From assembly GCA_028276145.1 (NCBI GenBank), contig JAPYWX010000015.1, positions 1-16,736 of the forward strand: DNA of 16,736 nucleotides, in the 5' to 3' direction. A program made the translations under genes and the position numbers. Below the pieces are notes generated by a model, which saw only the letters and a program-made list of their open reading frames with translations, made no database searches and was not told the DNA's origin. The stretch comes from Spirochaetota bacterium. GTDB lineage: Bacteria; Spirochaetota; Brevinematia; DTOW01. Within the stretch, counting starts at the first letter, position 1. Every line of letters begins with the position of its first letter. Of this stretch, positions 1 to 5,840 are shown piece after piece.

Positions 1-31
1 ATGGTGATGGACAATTGAATCCTTCGCTCAT
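1..31 (-). CDS. hypE: Hydrogenase maturation protein HypE, N-terminal fragment (cut by window edge)
   Basis: Only the first ten codons are present, reading MSEGFNCPSP, and the gene runs off the left end. The ATG shares four bases with the hypD stop (ATGA) and has a strong AAGGAGG ribosome binding site at 36-42 inside the last hypD codons. HypE proteins of the longer-start type often open with a short acidic stretch and a Cys-Pro before their glycine-rich segment, and hypE commonly follows hypD. HypE dehydrates a carbamoyl group to the thiocyanate that becomes a cyanide ligand of the [NiFe]-hydrogenase iron. Identity rests on order, overlap and ten residues, so it is likely but not proven. Confidence 0.65.
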   Translation of the reverse strand, partial: MSEGFNCPSP

Positions 32-1125
32 ACCACCTCCTTGTTAAATTTATAATTATAGTAGGCAGCACAAGCACCTTCGGATGATACCATTGGTGCC
101 CCTAGAGGATGCTCAGGAGTACACAATGTACCGAATGCTTTGCATTCGTAAGGCTTTTTTACACCTTGTAAAACTAGTCCAGCTATACATTCCTCAGGTT
201 CTTTTACCGAAAGATAACCAACATCAAATTTTTTCTCAGCATCATATTCTTCGTATTTTGGAGAAATTCCTAATCCGCTTCTTGGTATTTCTCCCATACC
301 CCTCCACACTCTATTGACAACGACAAATACTTCCCTCATTATTTCTTGAGCAAAGGTATTACCTTCTCTTCTTACCGAACGGGTATATTGGTTTTCAACT
401 TCATACCTACCTTCTTCTAGTTGTTTGACACACATTAGTACGCCTTGTAATATATCAAGTGGTTCAAAGCCTGTTACAACGATGGGTACTTTGTATTTTG
501 TTGCTATCTCCTCATACTCCGTGTATCCCATGACTGTGCATACATGCCCAGCAGCAAGGAAGCCATTAACTTTGTTCTTTGGAGAACTTAATATTGCCTC
601 CATTGCTGGAGGCACTAAAACATGAGATACAAGCATTGAGAAATTTTTTATTCCCATCTTCTTAGCTTGATATATAGCCATTGCGTTCGCTGGTGCCGTT
701 GTCTCAAATCCAACTCCAAAGAAAACAACTTCCTTGTCAGGGTTAGTAATGGCAATCTTCAAAGCATCCAAAGGTGAATAAACAATTCTTACATCTCCTC
801 CTTCTTCTTTCACGGCAAATAAATCCTTTTCTGACCCGGGGACTCTTAGCATGTCACCAAAGGAGCAGAATATAACATTAGGTAAGCTTGCTATCTTTAT
901 AGCCTTGTCAATCATTTCTAAAGGTGTCACACATACGGGACAGCCAGGACCATGAATGAATGTTATGTTTTTTGGCAAAACTTCATCTATGTTGAATTTG
1001 ATTATCGTATGTGTCTGACCTCCACAAACTTCCATTATCATCCAGTTACCTTTGGTTATTTCCCATATCTCATCTATGTATTTTTTAGCAATCTCTGAAT
1101 TTCTATATTCATCTACATACTTCAT
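28..1125 (-). CDS. hypD: Hydrogenase expression/formation protein HypD
   Basis: HypD is the iron-sulfur scaffold that, with HypC, holds the iron while its CN and CO ligands are built for [NiFe]-hydrogenase. The 365-residue length is normal for the family. Family motifs are intact: CGGQTHTI with Cys34, GPGCPVC with Cys62 and Cys65, GFETTAP at 139-145, AGHVCTV at 192-198, and a C-terminal cysteine group (Cys313, Cys328, Cys335, Cys352) fitting the [4Fe-4S] site. The ATG is one base after the hypC stop and is preceded by GGGGGAG. The 3' end overlaps the next start as ATGA, so hypC, hypD and hypE are probably translated as a coupled unit in the cytoplasm. No hydrogenase structural gene is visible here. 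The assignment is close to certain. Confidence 0.97.
   Translation of the reverse strand: MKYVDEYRNSEIAKKYIDEIWEITKGNWMIMEVCGGQTHTIIKFNIDEVLPKNITFIHGPGCPVCVTPLEMIDKAIKIASLPNVIFCSFGDMLRVPGSEKDLFAVKEEGGDVRIVYSPLDALKIAITNPDKEVVFFGVGFETTAPANAMAIYQAKKMGIKNFSMLVSHVLVPPAMEAILSSPKNKVNGFLAAGHVCTVMGYTEYEEIATKYKVPIVVTGFEPLDILQGVLMCVKQLEEGRYEVENQYTRSVRREGNTFAQEIMREVFVVVNRVWRGMGEIPRSGLGISPKYEEYDAEKKFDVGYLSVKEPEECIAGLVLQGVKKPYECKAFGTLCTPEHPLGAPMVSSEGACAAYYNYKFNKEVV
36..42 (-). promoter_or_regulatory. Ribosome binding site of hypE inside hypD
   Basis: AAGGAGG read on the minus strand, four bases before the hypE ATG and lying within the last codons of hypD. It fixes the hypE start and suggests coupled translation. 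Confidence 0.75.
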
Positions 1126-1126
1126 A

Positions 1127-1372
1127 TTACTCCCCCAATTGTTCAGATATTTTGTTCATCTCTTCAAGGTATTCAAAGACACTTTTTGCCTCTTCTTCAT
1201 TTAGCTTGCTTATAGCAAATCCGACATGAACAATAACATATTCACCTATTTTTATTTCAGGTACATACTCAAGACATACTTCTCTTTTTACACCACCGAA
1301 GTCAACCTTACCCATAAGAGGCGACTTGTCATAGTATATCTCAACAACTTTCCCCGGAACTCCTAGACACAT
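1127..1372 (-). CDS. hypC: Hydrogenase assembly chaperone HypC/HybG
   Basis: A small 81-residue protein starting with MCLGVPGKV, the HypC signature in which Cys2 (exposed after Met removal) binds iron and contacts HypD and the hydrogenase large-subunit precursor. The rest fits the family's beta-barrel, with DFGGVKREVCLEYVPE and then IGEYVIVHVGFAISKL, and a short helical tail. The start is secured by a consensus AGGAGGA at 1377-1383, four bases upstream. It is the first gene of a minus-strand hyp operon and abuts hypD with one base between them. A cluster of TTGTAG/CTACAA half-sites lies about 55-85 bases upstream and may be regulatory. Identification is secure. Confidence 0.96.
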   Translation of the reverse strand: MCLGVPGKVVEIYYDKSPLMGKVDFGGVKREVCLEYVPEIKIGEYVIVHVGFAISKLNEEEAKSVFEYLEEMNKISEQLGE

Positions 1373-1426
1373 AACTTCCTCCTAAAAACCTACTTAAATA
1401 GTGAATGGTTTATGAAAAAGTTAACA

Positions 1427-1457
1427 ATTGTAGATTAAAATCCTACAATACTTGTAG
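1427..1457. promoter_or_regulatory. Cluster of TTGTAG/CTACAA half-sites upstream of hypC
   Basis: Three half-sites sit together: ATTGTAG at 1427-1433, CTACAAT at 1443-1449 and TTGTAG at 1452-1457. The first two form a perfect 7-base inverted repeat with a 9-base spacer. The second and third form a 6-base inverted repeat with a 3-base spacer. The position, 55-85 bases before the hypC start, suits an operator for the hyp operon. A regulator cannot be named, and a folded leader is an alternative. Confidence 0.35.
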
Positions 1458-1523
1458 AGTTTTGAGAGAAGTAAAGAGAGTTATGTTGTGTTGGTTGAGT
1501 TTTAGAAATTTTTACTGAGATAC

Positions 1524-1575
1524 GTACTTCATAGCACCTTGTGCTTAATAGCACCCTCTTAATTAAGTGCTTAAA
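1524..1575. repeat. GTGCT/AGCAC dispersed repeat, copy 1
   Basis: Contains ATAGCAC, CTTGTGCTTA, ATAGCACC and, after a short gap, AAGTGCTTAAAG. The half-sites GTGCT and AGCAC alternate, so several mutually exclusive small hairpins are possible. The same arrangement recurs at 4105-4135 and 11894-11918, each time between genes. The core ATAGCACCTTGTGCTTA is identical here and in the 11894 copy except for one extra A after this core in the latter. Confidence 0.65.
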
Positions 1576-1693
1576 GAACTTATGCCTGATCTTGAATTGT
1601 TTTAATGAAATGATATCAAAGAGAAAATTATGAAATACAATCTTGAAATTCATCATTGCCATTCAATTCACCTGAAATAGTATGATTATTATA

Positions 1694-1713
1694 GGGAAGC
1701 CCTGTGTATCTAC
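1694..1713. repeat. Degenerate palindromic intergenic repeat, copy a
   Basis: AGGGAAGCCCTGTGTATCTA keeps the CTGTGT loop and flank pattern of the better copies at 1766 and 1815, but its stem has decayed. The AT-rich flank after it (CCTTGAAATAAATAACAATT) resembles the flank after the copy at 1766 (CCTTAATATAAATGATAATT). This indicates that the repeat unit is longer than the hairpin. Confidence 0.45.
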
Positions 1714-1765
1714 CTTGAAATAAATAACAATTCTGAATTATTTTCATGTTATTATCATCATTACA

Positions 1766-1789
1766 GGGGCAGACCTATGTGTCTGCCTT
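1766..1789. repeat. Palindromic intergenic repeat, copy b
   Basis: GGCAGAC at 1768-1774 pairs perfectly with GTCTGCC at 1781-1787 around the loop CTATGT, with two possible G-T pairs extending the stem. This G+C-rich hairpin contrasts with its AT-rich surroundings. It resembles the widespread class of short palindromes of the form GGGGCAGAC-loop-GTCTGCCCC found between genes in many bacteria. Confidence 0.65.
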
Positions 1790-1814
1790 AATATAAATGA
1801 TAATTACAATTCAA

Positions 1815-1838
1815 GGGGTGAACACACAGGTTCGCCCC
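1815..1838. repeat. Palindromic intergenic repeat, copy c
   Basis: GGGGTGAAC at 1815-1823 pairs with GTTCGCCCC at 1830-1838, nine pairs with one G-T, around the loop ACACAG. The loop is close to the reverse complement of the copy b loop, so this copy is inverted relative to b. It is the best-preserved stem of the three. Confidence 0.65.
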
Positions 1839-2043
1839 TATACAGAATTGTGCAATGGTTTAAAACGATGACAATAAATGTTTATATCAAAAATGTCAAA
1901 ACAAATAATTGGAAAGCGTTTAATAAAACGGTTGTAACAAAAGTAATTATTACAAAAGCATTATCAGAAACTGACTTGAATCAAAAAGAGTAATAAGATA
2001 AATTTGAATTCATTAGATTGGGGAAAAATAAAGATTAAAAAAT

Positions 2044-2071
2044 TTGACAAAATTTTCTAATGTCCTAGATA
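2044..2071 (+). promoter_or_regulatory. Probable sigma-70-type promoter of birA
   Basis: A consensus TTGACA at 2044-2049 is followed after 16 bases by TAGATA at 2066-2071. The -35 is perfect and the -10 is weak, so the exact -10 is uncertain. It lies about 80 bases before the birA start. Confidence 0.35.
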
Positions 2072-2148
2072 GAACTTTTCTATTAGAGTTAAGGGGAAAA
2101 TATTTCTTTTCTTGAAAAAACTTGTTTTCTGGGAAGATAATTTTCTAA

Positions 2149-3114
2149 ATGAAGTTAGGTAAAGAGACAATAAAGGATAGGATAATAAATTATTTGCTAC
2201 TGCAGAAGGATTTTGTTTCAGGAGATGCGATAGCAAAAGAAATTGGGGTAAGTAGAACGATAATCAATAGGTATATAAAGGAATTAATACGCGAGGGGTT
2301 TGATATAGAAAGTCGCAAAAAGGAAGGATATAAGCTTGTCTCTTATCAAGATGTTTTGTACTCATCCTTAATAAATTTTAGGTTATCTGAATTGTCAAAG
2401 AAGTACTCAATAATGATATTTGATGAGCTTGATTCGACGAATACTTATTGTTTGAAGAACTTTGACAAAATGAATGATTGCACAGTTGTAATAGCTAAAA
2501 CTCAGCGAAAGGGAAAAGGTAGGTTTGGTAGGGAATGGGTTTCTGAGGAGGATAAGGATATAACAATGAGCATACTTTTGAAACCTAACAGTGAGGTAAA
2601 TGTTTTAAAGTATATTATTTCCTCCTCTTTGGCAGTTCTTAGAACATTGAGAAATTTTGATGTTAGCGATTTATTCATAAAGTGGCCTAATGATATTTAC
2701 TATAAAGACAAAAAACTTTGTGGAATACTCACAGAGACATCAATAGAGATGACATCTAAGGTTGTTGAAGCTGTAGTTATCGGTATTGGCTTGAATGTTA
2801 ATTCGACTATATCTCAGAGAGTGAAAAATGCTATATCTCTTTATGAAATCTTGGGTTTTCAGGTGAAAAGAGTCTCTATTATTTCTCAAATTTTGTCATA
2901 TTTTGATGAGTTTGTTAATACGAGTTACGATAGCCTTTTTTCTGAGTGGAAGGAGAATATGGGATATCTTGGGGAAGAGGTTATTGTTAAAAAAGGTGAT
3001 GAAGAAATAGAGTGTAGGTTTGTTGATGTTTCTAGGTCTGGTGAAATAGTAGTGGAAAAGGACAGAAGGATAATGATGTTTAGTTTTGGTGAAATAACAT
3101 TAAGGCGTAGTTGA
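2149..3114 (+). CDS. birA: Bifunctional biotin-[acetyl-CoA-carboxylase] ligase / biotin operon repressor BirA
   Basis: BirA activates biotin with ATP and attaches it to a carboxylase carrier lysine; forms with an N-terminal DNA-binding domain also repress biotin genes. At 321 residues this is the long, two-function type. Residues 1-62 form a winged helix-turn-helix (SGDAIAKEIGVSRTIINRYI at 24-43). The catalytic domain has KGKGRFGREW at 121-130 (the biotinyl-AMP loop), KWPNDIYY at 178-185, KLCGILTE at 189-196 and GIGLNVN at 212-218. Residues about 272-321 form the small C-terminal beta domain ending GEITLRRS. The ATG has only a weak GGGAAG 12 bases upstream. No biotin synthesis gene or BirA operator is seen nearby. 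The 3' end overlaps the convergent acyltransferase gene by 15 bases. Confidence 0.95.
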   Translation: MKLGKETIKDRIINYLLLQKDFVSGDAIAKEIGVSRTIINRYIKELIREGFDIESRKKEGYKLVSYQDVLYSSLINFRLSELSKKYSIMIFDELDSTNTYCLKNFDKMNDCTVVIAKTQRKGKGRFGREWVSEEDKDITMSILLKPNSEVNVLKYIISSSLAVLRTLRNFDVSDLFIKWPNDIYYKDKKLCGILTETSIEMTSKVVEAVVIGIGLNVNSTISQRVKNAISLYEILGFQVKRVSIISQILSYFDEFVNTSYDSLFSEWKENMGYLGEEVIVKKGDEEIECRFVDVSRSGEIVVEKDRRIMMFSFGEITLRRS

Positions 3115-4023
3115 AGTAAGTTGTTTTTTCCTATATATTATCCCTTCAACGTTCCATCTTGGGTGTGTCCAAGAGAACCATTGTTCTGGTAATTCTAATA
3201 TCCACTCTTCAAAGATTTTGTTTATGTGCCTCATTATACTTTTAACACTTTCTTCATTCAAAGGCATATCAAAATTCAGGGGTGGGTAGAATTTCAGTTT
3301 GTACCTTCCATCTTCCATTAGAATACTTCTTGCTGGAACGATGGGGGACTTAAATTTTAGATGAAATACAGCGGGTCCTCTAGCTGTTGGTGCAGGCGTA
3401 CCGAAGAATTCAACGAAAATAGGGTCAAAATAGTACGCTTGGTCAACAACCATTCCTAATACTCCATTATTTTTTAAGTGTGATATTATCTTTTTCATTT
3501 CTTCTGGTTGGTTGTAGAAAGTTTTCATTTTAGCTTTGCGTCTTGTGTTTACTATCATCATTTCGGTGAAAGGGTTAATTTGCCTGTTCATCACAACTCC
3601 TAAGTCAACGAGTCCTAGCCTAGCAGGTACCCCTGCTAAAAATTCCCAGTTCCCAAAGTGCCCAGTAACAACAATTACACCTCTTTTATTACTCAGTGCT
3701 TCTTCTATATATTTGAAATCCTCAAATTCAACAAATTCACTGAAATTCTTTTCGTTTACTCTGTTGATGAAAAAAGAGTCAACTAGAAATATACCTACAT
3801 TCTCAAATGCTTTTTCTAGCATTTTTATTACATTTTCGTCTACTCTCCCGTATATGACTTCAGCATTCTTTAGAGCACTTTCTTTGTAGTTTCTTAGGTA
3901 TTTAAACATCACTCTTCCAAGCCATTTACCAATCTTCTTTGATCTTTTGAAACCTAAAAGTAGTACTATGAACTTAAGAATTACGAAAAATAGGTATTCA
4001 AGAAAAAAACCTACGTACTTCAC
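3100..4023 (-). CDS. Lipid A biosynthesis (LpxL/HtrB-type) lauroyl/myristoyl acyltransferase
   Basis: A member of the LpxL/LpxM acyltransferase family, which adds secondary acyl chains to lipid A precursors at the inner membrane. The 307-residue length is typical. A hydrophobic N-terminal anchor spans roughly residues 5-24. The catalytic HX4E motif is GHFGNWE at 121-127 (His122, Glu127). Further family blocks are MVVDQ at 191-195, VEFFGTPAPTARGPA at 204-218 and EQWFSWTHPRW at 280-290. The start is GTG, with no Met codon in frame nearby and no clear ribosome binding site. A five-codon frame (MKILV) ends in a GTGA overlap with this GTG and might load ribosomes. The presence of this gene argues for a lipid A-like or other acylated envelope lipid; the precise substrate cannot be read from sequence. 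Confidence 0.9.
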   Translation of the reverse strand: MKYVGFFLEYLFFVILKFIVLLLGFKRSKKIGKWLGRVMFKYLRNYKESALKNAEVIYGRVDENVIKMLEKAFENVGIFLVDSFFINRVNEKNFSEFVEFEDFKYIEEALSNKRGVIVVTGHFGNWEFLAGVPARLGLVDLGVVMNRQINPFTEMMIVNTRRKAKMKTFYNQPEEMKKIISHLKNNGVLGMVVDQAYYFDPIFVEFFGTPAPTARGPAVFHLKFKSPIVPARSILMEDGRYKLKFYPPLNFDMPLNEESVKSIMRHINKIFEEWILELPEQWFSWTHPRWNVEGIIYRKKQLTSTTP

Positions 4024-4038
4024 ACTAAAATTTTCATG

Positions 4039-4052
4039 AAGACAGTTGTCTT
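4039..4052. promoter_or_regulatory. Palindrome upstream of the acyltransferase gene
   Basis: AAGACA and TGTCTT flank a two-base centre, a perfect 6-base inverted repeat, 16-29 bases before the GTG start of the acyltransferase. It could be an operator or a small hairpin in the leader. No regulator can be named and chance is not excluded. Confidence 0.25.
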
Positions 4053-4104
4053 TTTGGAAATTAATAATTCTTCCTTAAAAGTAGGTGAGTTACTTTTTTT
4101 ACTC

Positions 4105-4135
4105 AAGTGCTTCATAGCACAAGTGCTTATAGCAC
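4105..4135. repeat. GTGCT/AGCAC dispersed repeat, copy 2
   Basis: Two near-identical palindromic units lie side by side: AAGTGCTTCATAGCAC and AAGTGCTTATAGCAC. Each can fold as GTGCT-loop-AGCAC, and the middle AGCAC-AA-GTGCT can pair instead. It sits in the 232-base gap between the divergent acyltransferase and hisG genes. This is the most regular of the copies in the window. Confidence 0.7.
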
Positions 4136-4243
4136 AAAATACTTATTTCTACTCTCTGGAGTGGTTAAATTTAGAGAATTGCTAACAAACACAAGATTTT
4201 TTCAAGTGATTAAAGGAATTTATATGTACGCTTGAGTTTCTTT

Positions 4244-4249
4244 TATAAT
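4244..4249 (+). promoter_or_regulatory. Candidate -10 element of a leaderless hisG transcript
   Basis: A perfect TATAAT ends six bases before the hisG ATG at 4256, so transcription would start at about the A of the start codon. No ribosome binding site precedes hisG, which fits leaderless initiation. No convincing -35 is seen 16-18 bases upstream, so the call is tentative. Confidence 0.35.
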
Positions 4250-4255
4250 TTTTTC

Positions 4256-4885
4256 ATGAATTTATCTATTGCTGTTCCGAAGGGTAGGCTTTTTGAGGAT
4301 ACTGTTAATTTGTTCCTTAAGGCTGGGATAATTGAAGAGCCACTTAAGGAAGATTCAAGGAAGTTAATAATTGAAGAAAGTAAGTCAGGAATTAAATTTT
4401 TTCTTGTCAGAGCTAAGGATGTAATAACTTATGTATCTGAGGGGATAGCTGATTTGGGAGTTGTTGGGTATGATTTGTTAGTAGAGGAAAACCCCGATGT
4501 TTTCCATCTTTTGGATTTGGGGTTTGGTTATTGTAAAATGGTTGTTGCGGGTAAAAAGGGGGTCAATCTCAATAGTATATCAATAAAAGTAGCTACAAAG
4601 TTTCCTAACATTGCTAGGTCATACTTTAGATTAAAAGAAGTTGAGCCAGAAATAATTGAATTGTACGGTTCGGTTGAGTTGGGACCACTTGTTGGATTGA
4701 GTGATTGTATAGTTGACATTACATCAACTGGTAAGACTTTGGAAGAAAATAATTTAGTTGTTCTTGATGAGATAATAGAGATAACCTCTAGGTTGGTTTC
4801 TAATAAGAAGTCACTTTACTTTAAGAAGTCAGAAATATCTGAGATAGTTGAAAAGATTTCCTCTTCCTTAAATAATTCTCTTTAG
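4256..4885 (+). CDS. hisG: ATP phosphoribosyltransferase, short form (HisG_S)
   Basis: HisG joins ATP and PRPP in the first step of histidine synthesis. This 209-residue protein is the short form lacking the C-terminal regulatory domain; such enzymes normally need the HisZ subunit. Motifs are IAVPKGRLFEDT at 5-16, GIADLGVVGYDLL at 63-75 and the PRPP-binding stretch ELGPLVGLSDCIVDITSTGK at 141-160. The ATG at 4256 gives the usual family N terminus; an in-frame TTG at 4232 would add eight unlikely residues. There is no ribosome binding site, but a TATAAT sits at leaderless distance. No other his gene, including hisZ, is in the window. The gene lies 16 bases before fliJ, so it appears to head a flagella-associated operon, an unusual place for hisG. 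Confidence 0.93.
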   Translation: MNLSIAVPKGRLFEDTVNLFLKAGIIEEPLKEDSRKLIIEESKSGIKFFLVRAKDVITYVSEGIADLGVVGYDLLVEENPDVFHLLDLGFGYCKMVVAGKKGVNLNSISIKVATKFPNIARSYFRLKEVEPEIIELYGSVELGPLVGLSDCIVDITSTGKTLEENNLVVLDEIIEITSRLVSNKKSLYFKKSEISEIVEKISSSLNNSL

Positions 4886-4901
4886 GAACGAAAATTCCAT
4901 T

Positions 4902-5351
4902 ATGAGAAAGTTTGAGTTTAGATTACAAAAGGTCTTGGAAATCAAGCAGAAACTACGAGAAATAAAGAAAATTGAGCTTTCAAAGAAGGCACAGGAGTAT
5001 AACAAAGAGGTGATGAAATTAAATGACTTGAAGGATAGGAAAGGAAGAACGATAAAAGAGATGAAGGAGAAAGTAGCTTCTGGTGATTTTTCAATGATTG
5101 ACTTTTACGATAAGTACATAAACACGAATAACAAACTTCAAAGCTTTCAGCTTGAAAACATAAGGTTGAAGGAAGAGCCATTTAAAAAAGCTTTGAGTGA
5201 ATATCTTCAAAAAGATAGAGAGGTCAAAGCGTTAGAAAATTACAAAGAAAGGTTGTATAGTGACTATGTTAAGGGTGTAATTAACGAGGAGCAGAAGATG
5301 ATAGATGACATTGTGGGAGGTAGAAGGAATGAGAAGGGTGTTTCTTACTAG
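4902..5351 (+). CDS. fliJ: Flagellar export protein FliJ
   Basis: FliJ is a small coiled-coil chaperone that links the FliI ATPase ring to the FlhA export gate at the base of the flagellum. This 149-residue, very charged protein begins FEFRLQKVLEIKQKLREIKK, matching the family's N-terminal pattern, and is predicted almost entirely as two long antiparallel helices (about 8-60 and 80-145). FliJ sequences diverge fast, so the call rests on the N-terminal block, length and helical character. A weak AGGA lies 14 bases before the ATG. The 3' end overlaps the next gene by 23 bases. fliH and fliI, its usual neighbours, are not in the window. Confidence 0.8.
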   Translation: MRKFEFRLQKVLEIKQKLREIKKIELSKKAQEYNKEVMKLNDLKDRKGRTIKEMKEKVASGDFSMIDFYDKYINTNNKLQSFQLENIRLKEEPFKKALSEYLQKDREVKALENYKERLYSDYVKGVINEEQKMIDDIVGGRRNEKGVSY

Positions 5352-5784
5352 TTTTTTGGTTTTGCTTTTAGTAGGCTTTTCTTTTGCTAATACGAACGAA
5401 GTTAAAGATGAATTCTCTCAGGAAGAGTTAATTGAGATATCTAAGGTTGTTAACGAGGTTTTGGCTTATTATCTCAAGATGGAATTTGAAAAAATGCTTC
5501 CTTACATGGAAGAGAAGGCAAAAAAGGACACTGAACAAATTATTTCTTATACTGCTTCTCCGTATAGGTACAATCAAATAAAGTCCGAAATATCGCTTCT
5601 TTCAGAACCGAGAATTGAGGAGATATCAAAAGTTAGTGATGACATCGCCTACGTGGTTGTCAAATGGGGGTACGATAGAAGTGTAGTTAAAGGAACAAAA
5701 GAAGAGAAGGTAAAAGTTTTTAGAGAAAGTAGGTATATTCTCAAAAAGTTTGGCAAGAATTGGAAAATAGTATCATATAGATAA
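5329..5784 (+). CDS. Secreted protein of unknown function downstream of fliJ
   Basis: I do not recognise this protein. The ATG at 5329, eight bases after GGGAGG, gives a clean signal peptide (MRRVFLTSFLVLLLVGFSFA, cleavage likely after Ala20) and a mature protein of about 131 residues. An in-frame ATG at 5305 would spoil the signal and is less likely. The mature part is helical up to about residue 75, then has beta-rich segments (IEEISKVSDDIAYVVVKWGY, 96-115) and ends RYILKKFGKNWKIVSYR. That ending resembles the last strand of NTF2-like or DUF4878-type folds (...W-K-I-V...), which is a weak inference. It has no cysteine. Overlap with fliJ and the following TPR gene suggest an envelope role linked to the flagellum or cell surface. 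Confidence 0.75.
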   Translation: MRRVFLTSFLVLLLVGFSFANTNEVKDEFSQEELIEISKVVNEVLAYYLKMEFEKMLPYMEEKAKKDTEQIISYTASPYRYNQIKSEISLLSEPRIEEISKVSDDIAYVVVKWGYDRSVVKGTKEEKVKVFRESRYILKKFGKNWKIVSYR

Positions 5785-5840
5785 ATAAGAAGTACTTGCT
5801 TCCGAAAATAGTTCTAGAATACTGAGCCGAGAGGTTAAGA

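Larger units (their letters stand above)
1373..2148. other. 776-base intergenic region between divergent hypC and birA
   Basis: No convincing gene is present. The region is AT-rich and holds, in order, the hypC ribosome binding site, a cluster of TTGTAG half-sites (1427-1457), a GTGCT/AGCAC repeat (1524-1575), three degenerate G+C-rich palindromes (1694-1838) and a probable birA promoter (2044-2071). A 75-codon minus-strand frame at 1435-1662 runs across repeat sequence, has no ribosome binding site or recognisable motif, and was not called. Confidence 0.7.

Noticed and set aside
1435..1662. 75-codon minus-strand frame upstream of hypC
   Set aside because: It spans the GTGCT/AGCAC repeat, has no ribosome binding site and no recognisable protein pattern; it is most likely a chance frame in AT-rich intergenic sequence.
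3536..3889. 117-codon plus-strand frame opposite the acyltransferase
   Set aside because: It is fully antisense to a gene with intact catalytic motifs; Ser/Phe/Thr-rich shadow frame.
4105..4135. Tandem repeat units as a possible CRISPR array
   Set aside because: Units of 15-16 bases are adjacent with no spacers and are themselves palindromic; no cas gene is in the window.
4232..4255. TTG start extending hisG by eight residues
   Set aside because: HisG family N termini begin a few residues before the PKGR motif, which the ATG at 4256 provides exactly; the extension is not family-like.
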